From: Symbiodinium natans
Taxonomy: Eukaryota > Sar > Dinophyceae > Suessiales > Symbiodiniaceae
Length of the DNA: 64,000 bases
NCBI GenBank assembly: GCA_905221605.1
Contig: CAJNDS010001391.1
Location: forward strand, 446,501 to 510,500
Reading direction: 5' to 3'
Shown piece after piece: positions 14,107 through 25,410 of this stretch. How positions within the stretch are numbered: the first letter of the stretch is position 1; each line of letters starts with the position of its first letter. Both the position numbers and the translations under genes were made by a program. The notes under the pieces are model-generated. The model saw nothing but the letters and a program-made list of their open reading frames with translations. It searched no databases and was not told the origin of the DNA.

Positions 14107-14506
14107 ATGAGTGAGAGTGACAGTGAGAGTGAGAGTGAGGGTGAGGGTGAGGGCGAGGGTGAGGGTGAGGGTGAGGAGTGAAAGTGAGAGTGAGAGGCAA
14201 AAGAAATACATAGGCATATATACATAAATAAACAGAGAGAGAGATAGAGAGAGAGAGAGAAAGAAAAAAGATAGAAATAAGAAAATGGAAGAACACAACC
14301 CTCTATTGCGGGAGTTTCACTGAATATTTCGCCATCTCTGCTACATCTGTTTCCCTAATCAAATGTAAGCAAAGTTTGCTTCGTGTTGGCTTTCAATGGC
14401 GAGCAAGATGAACGGAAGCAATGACGGGCACATCTTCTCGCAGCCCGGTAGCGGCATCTCGCCATCATGGCCCCCGAACAGGTATGCCTGCGTTTCAACT
14501 AAAAAC
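9290..14506 (-). CDS. Kelch-repeat protein, multi-exon, exon borders uncertain
   Basis: Several separate blocks on the minus strand show Kelch-blade signatures in order. They are YLFGGHDGE (about 14500-14470), a blade with WQELPPM and IFIIGGRPE (about 12970-12870), NTFEVFDP (about 12745), RIYVAGGFDG with AEMYDP (about 12480-12380), GCIYAIGGA (about 12030-11990), INTFEC (about 10870), PRIAHTSF with LYVAGGIDG (about 9665-9610), and LETFECFDPSTKAWSAPM (about 9550-9500). The diglycine, the Tyr/Phe-Asp-Pro turn and the Trp fit Kelch propellers, which are protein-interaction domains, often substrate adaptors. At least six blades over 5 kb imply many introns, as usual in dinoflagellates. Start, stop and partner domains (for example BTB) were not found. 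Two adjacent Kelch genes rather than one cannot be excluded. Confidence 0.6.
9918..10231 (-). repeat. Tandem duplication (about 150-bp period) covering an exon-like block
   Basis: Positions 9918-10067 and 10068-10231 are near-identical direct copies. On the minus strand each ends in the same GTGAGTGCAAC donor-like site (plus-strand 9972-9978 and 10122-10128). Upstream of each is a block encoding a Lys/Arg-rich peptide, then SLDVDLS and SLKAGLDR. It lies inside the Kelch gene region, so it is probably a duplicated exon. Confidence 0.7.
14061..14275. repeat. GA-rich microsatellite block (GA)n / (GTGAGG)n
   Basis: Uninterrupted GA repeats at about 14070-14103 pass into GTGAGA/GTGAGG units to about 14195, then a second GA run at about 14233-14270. 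Both strands give spurious Ser-Leu or Glu-Arg frames. It lies between Kelch-like blocks and is probably intronic. Confidence 0.9.
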
Positions 14507-14659
14507 ACACTATTGCTTCGAATTCCTGCACAATTGGCCGGGCATAATGAGTTTTTTGAACTGCCTCCCCGTCCAGGACACTGCTAGCAATGCCCCCACG
14601 GCCCAACACGTCCGAGATCAGCCGCTTGGCCAATGCCATGGCAAGGATAAGATGATGCG

Positions 14660-17370
14660 ACTGTCAAGCTTCTGGCAGCCCTTGGGCCCTTGGGTCGTGT
14701 TTGAACGGAGCATGTGCTGTTGCCGCTTTTGAGCTGGTGTCTCAGGGCGCATGTCTTCTGAATCTCTCGAGCAACTGTACTAGCACAAGCCAATGGCGAG
14801 TTGACGGTCGGCCCTCCCCCATGCAGTTGACTTCACGTCGCAGGCGACGTCTTGGTAGATCCCGCAACGTCATGTCACAGATATCCCTGGGGCAACCCTT
14901 GCAAAGTGAACCTGCAGCTCTGACTGCGGTGGAGGCGCGATGAGCGGTTGCCATCAAAGGCCAAGGCCACCTGGACTCGACAGCGAAGCTGCTCGGAAGA
15001 TCCACAAGTACGTCATCCATAACGAAACTGCAGCCCGGCAGCTGTGCGTCCGGTCTCGGACTCTTCGGAGACCCCATACACCTCGCCTTTCCAGCGGCCT
15101 GCTGCCAGGATGCAAGGTACAGACAGCTTAGGCCGAACCGATGGCGTCATCATGCGTCACTACTTGTAAATTCAGACTCGCCTCCTTGGCACTCTGCGTT
15201 GTCGTAGAAGGCGGCTTCGAAAACTCTCCAAGCACCTACCGGCGGGGTCTGGCCTCACCGGCCATAACTAGTGTGGCCGGCAAAAGAGGAAACTGCTGCC
15301 AGCCTGGCAGGTAGTCCGCATTCAGCAAGCGGTAGGCCGTCCGCGCACCTTTCCACATGACCCCTAGCAAAAATCACCAAGAGTGACCTGGGCAAGAGGA
15401 TTGTAACTCACACAACACACGCACCTTGTGGCGCGGAATGGCAGCTGGCGGCGTCGGCGCTCAGAACGCCAAGAGAGCATCTGCACAGTAAAACAAAAGA
15501 TGGGACTCCTTTCAAAAGTTTCCGGCCGGTGAGACCCTGCATCACCTTGAGTGATCGCATACTCAGTGTGTCGAGACGAAACAAGGCATCAAGGGTTTAG
15601 TCACGTTTCGTCATGGAGCCTGGTGTACTCCAAACTCCTGCCGTATGTTGGTTCTGAAAAATTATCTTATTGAGACATTCCCTGGCTCCGACCAAGGATA
15701 GGAATCCGCATGCTGGTGTGCTTCCCGGCCTGAGATTGACGTAGCCCTTCAGTCCTTCTTTGAGAGTCCTCCACGTGCAGACCATTGTAAAACCCTAAAA
15801 GTCTATGAGAAGTCCTGTAAGCAAGAGTCTAAAACCACACCAGTCCCTCTGCAACGGTGCATTCAAACGAAGCCCGATAATTGCCGGCAGCTACTTTGTG
15901 GAAGCTGGTCGTTCGCATAAAGCCAGGAACACCCTACAAGAGAAGCCATGTCTGCCTGCATGGCACAAAGCTTTCTTTGCCGTGTGCCAGGCCTGCCATG
16001 GAGGTATCCGCTGCAAATCATGCAACCACTGTGCAACCAAAGACAGAAAGCCGCTCTACCTACTGCTAAGGCGCGGTGACTCAAATGAACCACCGAATCT
16101 AGATGAAGCAACCTGGCACTTCCACAGCCTCACCTGTGGTGATCTCGGCTGGTAGGAGTTCCGCACTGTCTCCGATCCTAGTCATTGGCCAGCCCTTCAC
16201 CCCCAACACTTCTGCACATCCTTCTCGCACTGGCCGCGGCCGATGACACGCTACAAACGCACCCTTGCGCTCGTGCGGACAAGAGTCCAAGAGTCTGCCC
16301 TCTGTGTCTAAGGTGGCGGAAACCAGAAACACTCTAAGCATGTGAAAACATGTGAGGGCGTGGACCGCACTTTGCATTTGTGTGTACGCATCCACAAACC
16401 CGGCCTTGCAGCGGCACGCTGGCCTGCCGGGCAGCCTTTTGCCTGCACCATCAGCATCCATCAGCAATCTAGTGCTAGAGCATGTTTCACGTGAAGAGCC
16501 CTCTCCCTAACTTGCCCACTTCAAGACCTGACAACAAAGAAGGAACCATGCTGGTGTGCTGATCATTCAGGCAAGGTGCAGCACTTTCTGTGCTCAGGCT
16601 CAGGTGTTACGGCAGCCGCCAAACCCGAGGTACAAACTACGCACTCCAAACCCAACCCGGAGCACAAGAGGCACATTCACAGCAGCAAGCTACCAGGATG
16701 CAGCCTGGCACCGGATCGTCGACAATGGCTGGACACCGAAGCAGGAAACACGCAGAAAGCCCTCCTTGGGCGGGAATCTCGCGTTTTCCGCCGAGACCAT
16801 AGCTCGTAACGTTTGCTCAAGATTGAAAAGCGTGCATTGAGAGACGTCCGACCTTCAACGTGAACCCTTCTGTCACACCCACAGGTGGCCCACGATCAAT
16901 CTCTGTCATCGTGATGCAACTTCAGAGTAAGATGATTAAACACCACATGCAAGACCACAGTGCAGCCAAGACTCGAATCCAGATCGGAGTGATTCACAAG
17001 GCCTCGTTCAAAGCAGTAACTAGTACAGTAGCTGGCTATGTGACACGCAACCCAATGATCCTCGAATACCCCCTGCGTACGGCATGCAGTTGCATCTTTG
17101 CATCATGGGAAAAAACCAGGGATGCCATCAGCAAGGGCCTCTCGAAGCTGTCGCCTTCCAACAGTCCAGGCACGGCTACATGCACCTGGGCGCGCTCAAC
17201 GGCAGCAAGGGACGCCAAGTCACTAAGTGTTCCTGCCCCACTTTCCCCCCATTTGGCCCACTTGCTCCGCTTGCCAGTGAACGCTTTCGTTGGCCGGGCT
17301 TGATCCGAGAACCCAAGACCCCTCAACAAACCCAAGGCTAAGCTCTAACCCTAAACCTCGCATGAACCCG
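14660..17370. other. No clear gene; isolated exon-like open blocks
   Basis: Nothing is recognisable at domain level. Two minus-strand blocks have protein-like composition and may be exons: about 16230-16100 (containing GDSAELLPAEITTGEAVEVP) and about 17260-17036 (containing LASLAAVERAQVHVAV and FSHDAKMQLHAVRRG). Neither can be assigned to a family. Confidence 0.3.
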
Positions 17371-17418
17371 TGGGTCAGTGGGTCAGTGGGGTCAGTGGGG
17401 GCAGTGGGGGCAGTGGGG
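17371..17418. repeat. GGGTCAGTG / GGGGCAGTG minisatellite
   Basis: Five to six direct 8-9 bp units, beside a short CCCTAAA-like stretch at about 17347-17356. Confidence 0.85.
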
Positions 17419-18044
17419 CAAAAGGAGACAAGCGGGGCAAACCCGGCATGCTGAAAGCGCCGCCCTCGACCACTTAAGGTTCTGGACTGCAGCGATTTTG
17501 GAAGAAGGTCCAAATCCAGCAGAAAAATTGGGAGATTGCACGTACCCGCACTTCCGCGGGGAAGGGGGGAGAGGAAGAGGGGAGACAAGAGAGAAGTCAG
17601 CATTGGGAAGTACAAGTGGGGGGCGTGTTATGGCCAATTCGTCAACATGGCTTCACATGGCACTGGAAAGCGGGCAACCAAAGCCAGACATGCCTAAGCC
17701 CCCTCAGCATCGAGCATACCGAGGGCAGGGCTGTCAGACCTCCAACAACCGCAGATACTTCAGTGGCTGGGCAATCTGCTTCCACCTCGGCCAAGCACAT
17801 TTTAGTCCAATCTGCCACTTCGAGCAAGAAGAACGGCAGACGGCCTCAAACATTAGTCATGGTCTGCTTTCGTTTGCCTATGCGTTCATGTTGCTGCCTA
17901 CGTTGGTTTTGGAGCAGCCGAATCTACAAAGTGGTGCACATTTGTGGAACTCATGGCGTCCCAGCTGATGCGACGGCGACTGCCACTGCCACAAATGCGG
18001 CGAGACGCCGCCTCTTCCAAAGCACAATGAGCGCAAAGCAGAAA

Positions 18045-18356
18045 ATCTACACATACACCTACACATGCACCCATACCCATACCTACACCTACACCAGTGC
18101 ACCTATACTTATACCTCTACACTATTACCCTTTTGTTCTAATACCAAAACCGCTACACATACATACACGTATACATACACATATACATATACATATACAT
18201 ATACATGTACATGTACATGTACATGTACATGTACATTTACATGTACATGACATATACATATACATATACATATACATATGCATATGCATATGCATATGCA
18301 TACTTATACACCTACACATACCTGTGCCAGAGAGAAAGAGAGAAAGAGAGAGAGAG
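18045..18356. repeat. TACACA/ACATAT/ACATGT compound microsatellite ending in AGAGAG
   Basis: CA-rich units (TACACC, TACATA) grade into (ACATAT)n at about 18175-18205, (ACATGT)n at about 18205-18245, further ACATAT/GCATAT units, and an AGAGAAAGAGAG tail. The alternating purine-pyrimidine sequence is self-complementary. Apparent long frames through it (Thr-Tyr or Met-Tyr repeats) are artefacts. Confidence 0.95.
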
Positions 18357-18386
18357 TTTTTTTTTACATGTGCATAAATGCTCGAT

Positions 18387-18433
18387 CCCCCCCCCCCCCC
18401 CCCCGATCCACACATTCGGCCTCGGGAAGGAAA

Positions 18434-18469
<36 letters not shown>
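18387..18469. repeat. C18 tract followed by a G36 tract
   Basis: Eighteen consecutive C (18387-18404) lie 29 bp upstream of 36 consecutive G (18434-18469). The two tracts could pair as a hairpin, and the G run could form quadruplexes. Exact lengths are unreliable, since homopolymers this long are error-prone. Confidence 0.9.
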
Positions 18470-18470
<1 letters not shown>

Positions 18471-18539
18471 GGGCCAAAACTCCAGACTCCAGACTTCCAA
18501 ACTGGATCTGGTCAAGCGCCTTGGCGCAAACCCTAAACC

Positions 18540-19215
18540 ATACCAATCCTAAACTCTAAAATCCAAACCCCAAGCATCTGACTCCCCGACGGGTTGTGGT
18601 TTCATGAAATTCCCGATTTGCTGTTTAGGATTTATTTGGGGTCTTTTTGGCACCCGGCTAGCCATAGTGTTTAGGGTTTCGTGTGTAGGGTTTATGTTTA
18701 ATGTTTCGTGTTTAGGGTGTAGTGTTTAAGTGTTTACATTTAGTGTTTAGGGTTTAGTGGTTAAGTGTTTAGGGTTTAATGTTCAGTGTTTGGGGTTTTG
18801 TGCTAAGGGCTTGGCGTTAGATTTTTAGGGTTAGTGTTTAGAAATTCGTGCTTAGTGTTTAGCGTTTAGTGTTAAGGGTTTCGGGTTTGATTTTTCGGGT
18901 TTAGGTTTCAGGTTAAGGGGCTTGGATAATATCTATCAAACACCTCTGGTTTACGTTGCTTTCTGAGCTGACTTATTGATGTTTTCAAAAAAAACAACGT
19001 AATAGGGTTTAGTGTTTAGGGTTCAGGGTTTGGTGTTGGTGTTTAGGGTTTAGTGTTTAGGTATTGGTTTAGGATGCATTTTTAGGGTTTAGGGTTCAGT
19101 GACTTGGATAATACCTTTTTTCTAAACCTTATAATGCCGAAGTTCTAAAACCCCCAAAACACTGAAACCCCGACGGGTTTTTGGTTTGGGGTTTAGGATG
19201 TAGTGTTTGATGATT
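18540..19215 (+). repeat. Degenerate telomere-type repeat region (TTTAGGG / GTTTAGTGTTTAGGG)
   Basis: Dozens of TTTAGGG and TTTAGTG heptamers with point changes run from about 18660 to 19110. A CCCTAAA-oriented stretch at about 18525-18560 points the opposite way. TTTAGGG is the plant/algal-type telomere repeat, reported for dinoflagellates. The degeneracy and internal position suggest an old interstitial telomere-like array rather than a chromosome end. Confidence 0.7.
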
Positions 19216-19520
19216 GAAAGATAATAAAGTGAGGGAAATGCAGAGAATTATAATATTAGTACTGCTTTCTTACTAGTTTCATTCTATTCACTCATTCTCT
19301 TATATTTTAACAGGTTTATGAAGAGAAGGTAGAAAGAATGCATGGTTTTTATTGTAATAATTTGTAAAGAAAATACAAGTGCATTAAATGCTGTAATTTT
19401 ATTAATAATATTTTCGTACTTGTTTCTTTCACTTATTTTATTCACTTTATATTAGCAATTTCATGTAATCTTTCACTTCGTTCTCTACGTCTTAATAATA
19501 ATACTAAAAGAGAACTCACT
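19215..19520. other. AT-rich island, possibly mitochondrial-derived
   Basis: Composition drops abruptly to AT-rich (ATTATAATATTAG, TTAATAATAATACT) between GC-richer flanks. The string TTTCACTTCGTTCT resembles the CACTTCGTTC strings in the mitochondrial-derived block near 51290-51310. No mitochondrial gene could be read here, so the origin is inference. Confidence 0.35.
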
Positions 19521-21090
19521 TTGTAACCAACCTTTCGATCACCCGGGATTCAAAGTGCTTCAGATGTACACGGGCATGAGATTGAAGACCGCAGGAAAGG
19601 GCACAAAGCACGTCCTAAAGTAACAGCTCCAACGCACACGGCTAGCAGCAAACCGGCCTGCGGGAACTCATTCCATGGCGTCTGCTCACGATGTGCTGGA
19701 GCATAACGCAACAACGTGGCATGAAGCAATTGAATCGCCAGGGGCCAGGGGCCATGGGAAACTGATGCCTCAAAGCATGCAACCCTCAGTTACCCTTGCT
19801 GGCTCTTGCCAATGCAAAGCGCAGACCTTGTGGGGATGTTGCCGCATGGTATTCTGCGCATTCTTTTCGTCCAACTCTGTTAACGAATCTCTTTGCTGGC
19901 ATGGAACCGAGGCTTGTGTTCTGATACTTCCTCTACGGGATTTGCGTGGCTTTGGAACTGGCATGACCGGCTTTTACAGGTCATGCAGTTGCGCAATGGC
20001 ACGGAGGTGGGGATGTCAATGTGTCACAATATGTTTTGCCAGTTCGTACTCATTTCAGAACATCCGTCACGTGACCTCCGCAACATTTCAACATTGCTTC
20101 TGCCAGGTTGGCACCGCGACTTCGCGGCGTCGGCACGGCGCCACACACCAAGTTTATTCAATTCAATGTTCGCGTGGAGCTCCATGCGCGATGTCCTCAG
20201 ATGTTTTGAACAGAAAGCAATGGGCAATGAACCAAGCCATGAATCAGTGAGAGCAACACATCCAGCTCTTCAGATCTCTTCACACTCAAGAAAAAGGTAT
20301 GCTGACCAGAATCTTCTTTGAGCATCTTTGCTTTCCTCAATAGGACATGCTGAACAGCAAACTGGACATGAACACCCCTGACATTTTATGACACGGGCAA
20401 ATGACATGGAAAAGACAGAAAAAATGCTCGTTGCACATCAAAAAGCTGTGCCAGCATCCAGCCATTCTGCACTTCCAGGTAAGCCGCAGTAATGGCAAAG
20501 GAACTTGTCCTTGGCTAGCTACATCGTTGCTGCTCGGAAACCTGTTCCAGAAGCAAGCCCACGTATTGGCCGAGCAACAGAAACGTCAAAGGGGTGGACA
20601 ACATCGAAAAAAACCTTGCTTCTTGGGCCGTGAGAGAATGGTCCTGGAGGGAAGCACGACCACACTACCTACATGACGTGACAACTCTGGCAGCTTGCCT
20701 TCTTGAGGGCCTTCTTCATGGCAAGCGCATCTTCGTTTGCATGCTGTGCATGGTGAGCGGCCTGCTCACATACACTGTGTGCAACAAATGGAGTTCCAAG
20801 ACTTACTCACACCGCCACAATCTTGCTCTGCACCCCCCTTCCTCTTCCACCGTGTAATTGAAAGAAGTGCGAGGTGCGCACAAAAAGTCGCTGGACTTCA
20901 CCCGTGGCGTTATGGTTCTTTCATCCTGCACGGCAAGTGACCGCTCCTTCTCCTATGGTGCTTCATCAAATATTGCATCAAGCCACAGTCCTGGAGTCTT
21001 CTAGAACGCGTTACGCAACACCGCTTCCGGCGCACAATTTTTTTTCGACGCACAATTCGCGGCCCACAATAAACTGCCTAGCAGATTTGT
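19521..21090. other. No recognisable gene
   Basis: Open frames such as 19675-20250 (plus) have no recognisable domain, no repeats and ordinary composition, and a competing open frame covers the same bases. They may be chance frames or unidentified exons. Confidence 0.35.
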
Positions 21091-21226
21091 TTGCCCCTCG
21101 TCACAGGCACCGTTAAGGCCCACACCGCAATCGCCGCCAATCTGGGCTTTTTTTTTTTTTCTCTCGCACCTTTTTCTGCTGGTCAAGGCGGTCCCAGTGC
21201 AGCGCAACAGCAAGGCTCGCAAGCCT

Positions 21227-21490
21227 TCACGGGAGGCGGCTGGCAATGGGGGGAGGGATGGCGGAGTCGGCGAGGACCTCGCTCAGGAGCCGGGGGGCCC
21301 CCATCAACGTTGGCAGTGCCACCGAGCGGGAGCGACAGAAGACTGGCAGCGAAATCCGCGCAGCGGCGAAGGAGATGAGGGACGACCAACGCAGCGTGAA
21401 GGCAGAGGTGGCTGCGGCCCGGCAGGTGGCAGGGACGGCCCGCGCCCGGCAGCGAGCAAGCAAGCGGACGAAGTTAGCGGCCTCACTGCT
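21227..21490 (-). pseudogene. RT-family C-terminal relic (GC-rich dinoflagellate retroelement), fragment 1
   Basis: The minus frame encodes NFVRLLARCRARAVP, an Ala-rich helical stretch and a tail ending LSEVLADSA. The same order (VRLLA...R..R.VP, then Ala-rich, then SLLSLPLAGT and a short tail) recurs in fragment 6 at 26.3-26.5 kb. This places it at the C-terminus of the same retroelement protein. No start and no RT core are present. Confidence 0.5.
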
Positions 21491-21614
21491 CCCGCCGCCC
21501 GGGGTCGCCGATTTGGGTACGCCTCCCCAGGAGCGTGGCTTCATGGCTTTGGGCACCCCCCATCGGCGCCGGAATACGTCCGCACTTGGGGCGTGGAAAA
21601 CTATGAAAAACTCG

Positions 21615-22635
21615 AAGTTGAAGACGCGTTGCTCCGCCAGCTCCCCCTGCTGCCTGACCTCCAGTGCGCGTGGCTCCTCCTCAGCTTTTGCGCAGCGCCG
21701 CGGGCGAACCACGCGCTGAGGATGGTTCCGCCCGACCTCATCGCACCGTACGCAGCGGCAGGCGACGCGGTCATATGGGGTACATTGCAGGCGTGTCTGG
21801 GTTCGCCCGCGGAGGACGAGGCATGCCCAGCCAAGGAAATAGCCCCGCCGCGTATTGGGCCGCGTGGGCAGATGCCCTCACAGTGCTCCGCGAGCGCTGT
21901 CCCGCTTTTGCACAGTGTGCCGCCCGCTGCTTAACTGATGGGCACGGGCCTCCGTGCCTGCAGGCGGCCTCGGAGGCACGCAGCCTGCTAGAGGCGGAAA
22001 GGTGGGCAAACGTGCCCTCGTGGGAGCTCGTCGTCCAAGGAGCCGGCCCACCCGACCGACAGGAAGGGACCGCCGAGCACATGCCGCTGCCTGGCTGAAA
22101 GCCATCCCAAGCGACCCATGCGACCCCCCACACCACCCTGAACCCCGAGGCAATGCAGATCGCGTTGGGTCGGAGGCTCAGACTCCCGCTCCAGCTCGCC
22201 CCGTGCCGGTATGGCAATCCGAGAGCCGCTGAGCCCGGCTGCAGGCGCCGTATGGATGTATTTGGCGACCACGAGCTCGCGTGCCCCCGGACTAGCCTCC
22301 TTGCCAAACGGGCCAAGCTCGTGGAGCAAGCATGATGCAGGGCAGCCCGCGAAGCCGTCGGCCTGGAGGGTCATGTGGTGCCCCAGCAGTGGCTCGTCCA
22401 CACCACCGCGCCGGGGGTAGAGATACGGGGCCACGCCGCTGGGTGGAGCCCTTTGCTGCGACGCGACCCTCGTTTCGCCTTTGAACCGGGACGCGCCACC
22501 TACCCCGAACTGGCGGCCGGTGGCGCGCGAAGCCTACGCGTCCTCGGTTGCGAGGTGGGAGGGCGGTGGCACGAGGATGCGGTGAAGCTGGTTCGGCGCC
22601 TGGTCGCCGCTGAGTGTCGGAGACTGCTGCCGTAA
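21615..22635 (+). pseudogene. RT-family C-terminal domain relic, fragment 2
   Basis: Pieces in three frames line up as one decayed protein: LPLLPDLQCAWLLL and ANHALRMVPPD (about 21640-21735), then MQIALGRRLRLPLQLAPCR (about 22153), then FGDHELACPR and LLAKRAKLVEQ (about 22260-22330). VPQQWLVHTTAPGV (about 22378), then TYPELAAGG and VLGCEVGGRWHEDA (about 22500-22580) complete the series. The Cys/His pattern around GDH..AC looks like a zinc site. Several frameshifts and stops separate the pieces, so it cannot be functional. It lies back-to-back with fragment 1. Confidence 0.6.
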
Positions 22636-22753
22636 AAAAGGCGTGTGAAAAAAAATGTTTGCCTACCTTTTTTTTCTCACGCACCTTTCTACTCGCGGGG
22701 TGTCTGCGCTCTTCCTGCTGCTGCTGCTGCCGCTGCTACTACGAGCATTGGGT

Positions 22754-23011
22754 CTAGGGCGGCAGCGGCCCATGCCCCGGCCTGCTGGGCTGGGGCGGGG
22801 GGGCACCCGCAAGGAGCTCCCCCAGAGCGAGCTCCTGCCCGTCGAGCGGGTCAACCGGTTCACCCACTGGAAGCTTTAGCAGCGTGCACGCGTGGGCGCG
22901 AAGCGCCGCGAGCGCTGCCAGGGTGGTCCACCGGTGCACCATCGGCGGGCCGCTGCCGCATGCTGCCGCAAACCATGCCGCGCGTTGGCGCGCGCGGGCG
23001 CGTGCGAACAC
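22754..23011 (-). pseudogene. RT-family C-terminal relic, fragment 3
   Basis: The minus frame reads VHRWTTLAALAALRAHA followed by a Pro/Gly-rich acidic tail (PLDGQELALGELLAG). This resembles the end segment of the same retroelement proteins as the neighbouring fragments. It faces fragment 2 tail to tail. Assignment rests on composition and neighbourhood. Confidence 0.35.
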
Positions 23012-23439
23012 GCGCAGGAAGGTGAGGGTGCTTTGGCTGAAGCGCCCGCCCAGTTCAACCCCGAAGACGCCATCAGAAATCAGTCGTCTCCCGGATCCTC
23101 ATTGCGCTTTCTGCTTGCTGCAGTGGTCTGGCAACTCTTCGCGCCTCGCTTACTTGATATGCACGACGCCATGAGTTTATGCTCGTCGAGCTCACCGTTT
23201 GATCTCAAAAAATAAATTCGCACACCTTGCAAGAAGCTTTCGAGAGCATCTCCGGCCAGGACCTCCCGTCAGCCATGTGGGCACAGGCCACTCTGGCAGC
23301 ACGAGACAAAAACAAAAAGGTTTTGGGCTCCGCCCCGCTGCAGATGTTGCCGACGCAGCTGACAAAACCTCGCGGGTCGCTGCGCATGGATTGGGGACCG
23401 CTGTTTGGCCTGAGCACCGCTGGGACGCGGACCAACCGG

Positions 23440-23595
23440 GCAACTTCCTCGAGCCAATCCGCTACTCCTCAGGCTACGTTCTCGCCGACTCTTCTGTTGC
23501 ACCCTCCCTCTCCAGCCATCTGCCAATCCGCCACTCCTCAGCGATGTTCTCGCCGATTCTTATTGCGCCCTGTTTCCCTCTCCAGCCATATGCTC
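23440..23595 (+). repeat. Tandem repeat, two units of about 70-75 bp
   Basis: The string with CCAATCCGC(T/C)ACTCCTCAG, TTCTCGCCGA and CCCTCTCCAGCCAT occurs twice in direct orientation (about 23453-23520 and 23523-23590) with a few differences. Confidence 0.75.
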
Positions 23596-23819
23596 GGCGT
23601 TACATGCGGGCTGCACGGGACCAGGTCCAACAAAGGTAGGCTTCTCGATGTAGAGGCGGCTGGTACGCCCCCACGCACTCGCGATCACTCGCGCCGCCGC
23701 TCAGGCCGCAGAGCACTTGCGAGCGCAAGGCTTCCGAGCACCCTCATGGGCAACGCTGCTTTAGTAGGTGCGTGGGCCTCTTTACCTGTTGGGCATCCTG
23801 CCTGGTGCAGAAACTATAT

Positions 23820-24160
23820 ATAATATTGCTCGATCCATATATAAAAGTTCTCAGCACTATATATAAATTTTCCAGCAGATGAATCGAATTCGTTCCAGGT
23901 AGTCCGGAACCGTTCGGAACCGTTCTGGACTATATATGAATCCGACGTTTATATTTCCGAGCGGTTCCGGGCGACTTATAACCACTGTGGGGCTATTGTT
24001 GCGGCTTTAATTTGAGCGATGGTCGGCGATGGTGTCTCGCAGCTCGGTTATAAACAGTCCAGAACGGTTCCGAGCGGTTCCGGACTATGTATAAATAGTT
24101 CGGCCAATTTTATAAATAGTTCGGGGGGACTTTATATATAGTCCGGACGCATGAACTCTG
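23820..24160. mobile_element. MITE-like palindromic element with TATATA-flanked arms
   Basis: A 31-bp arm at 23901-23931 (AGTCCGGAACC...GGACT) is matched by its reverse complement at 24056-24086 with one mismatch. Each arm is also internally palindromic. Both are bordered by TATATA or TATAAA strings, and further half-arms (AGTCCGG with TATATA) occur at about 24137-24157. The roughly 120-bp interior has no frame. This is the layout of a small non-autonomous inverted-repeat element or nested group. No target duplication could be fixed. Confidence 0.5.
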
Positions 24161-24404
24161 TCCCAACAGACCCATGCCCATAAAGAGGCCCATGCACCCG
24201 CTAAACGCTGCTCGAAAGTAACTCCGAAGCACCTCCTGGCAGGCGCGAACCTGGCATCGGACGGCCGGGCTGGCAGCACGCGGCAACGACAGCCACGGAC
24301 AAGCGCGTGCTCGGGACGCTATTTTCAGATCTTGACGCTGCGTCTCGAGCACTGCTGCTGTCGCAAGCGCTTCCACAGCCTTCCCAACGAGCTGGGACAC
24401 GGAC

Positions 24405-25075
24405 GTGCCCGATGCCGAGTACCGCATCCTACTGCTTCGCCGGCTGAGGCTACCGCTGCCGCGTACACCCGCGCGATGCCCTTGCGGAGGCAACCTCGAC
24501 GCGCTCGGGGACCACGGGTCCGCGTGCGCGCAGGTCGGGGTGTTAGCCCGTCGTGCTGGCCCCCTCGAACGTGTAGCAGCGCGCATTTGCCGCGAGGCCG
24601 GAGCGCGGGTTGCCACGAATGTTTCGCTGCGCGATCTCAACCTTGATATTCCGGCCGCGGATGGGCGCAGAATCGAGGTCGTTGCCAACAACCTTCCGAT
24701 CTAGCAAAGTGCTCAGATCGCGGTTGACACCACGATCGTAAGCCCTTTGAGGCGTGATGGCGAGCCCCGCCCGCCGGCGGATCGGGAACCGGGACTCGCC
24801 CTTCGTCAGGCCGTCGACCGCAAACTGCGGGCGTACCCAGAACTACGGTGCGCCCGCCGTTGCAAATTGGTCATCAACGACTAACGACAGCTGGCCTCCT
24901 GAGCCAACGCGTTTCCCACCATATGCGCACGCCTGCCACGGTGCGCAGACAGCTATGTGCAACTACTCGAATCTGAGGTCGGAAACGGTGCTCAAGGCGG
25001 CGCACGCACGTCGCACCCTACAGGACCAAGGCTGGAGCGACCCCACGTGGAGCATGCTCCTCGACAGCAGGTAGA
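24405..25075 (+). pseudogene. RT-family C-terminal domain relic, fragment 4
   Basis: The frame from 24405 reads LLLRRLRLPLP, a zinc-like CPCGGNLDALGDHGSACAQ, then LERVAARICREAGARV, LRDLNLDIPAADGRRIEVV and a stop at about 24702. The same protein resumes past the stop with QIAVDTTIVSPL (about 24716) and KLRAYPEL (about 24822). It is a decayed copy of the same family as fragments 2 and 6 but a distinct subtype (ICREAGARV instead of QQWLVHTT). Confidence 0.6.
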
Positions 25076-25410
25076 AAGCCTGCCCCTGGCCGCGGAAAGG
25101 AAACAAATAACATAGCTCGGCGGGCAGGCATCCTGCCAGAGCAGCGGGGCGAGTTCGCTTGGCGGCGTGGTGTGGGGGGGTGCTTGCTGCTGCCTCGTCC
25201 GCCATGGCGGCGTGTAAACCGGAGTCGCCTCCTCCGTGGCGTCGCCACAGCGCCCGCGAGCGCCGCTGGAGCCTCACCACGTGGGGACGCGAAATAGGTG
25301 GTAGCGCTGAACAAACTTCGCTCTCGGCGCACCTCCATGTCGAGGCGTACCTCCATGTCGAGCAGGGTGAGCAGCGTCCCCAACTCGCCAGCCATGGTAA
25401 CGATGCGGCG

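Noticed and set aside
13984-14298. Minus-strand Ser/Leu-rich open frames
   Set aside because: They are the translation of the GA/GTGAGG microsatellite in three frames.
17616-18377. Plus-strand open frame of 253 codons
   Set aside because: Most of it is translated microsatellite (Thr-Tyr-His repeats), with no recognisable protein before it.
21197-21600. First half of the plus-strand open frame at 21197-21934
   Set aside because: It is antisense to RT relic fragment 1, whose minus-strand reading matches fragment 6. Only the part after about 21615 is kept.
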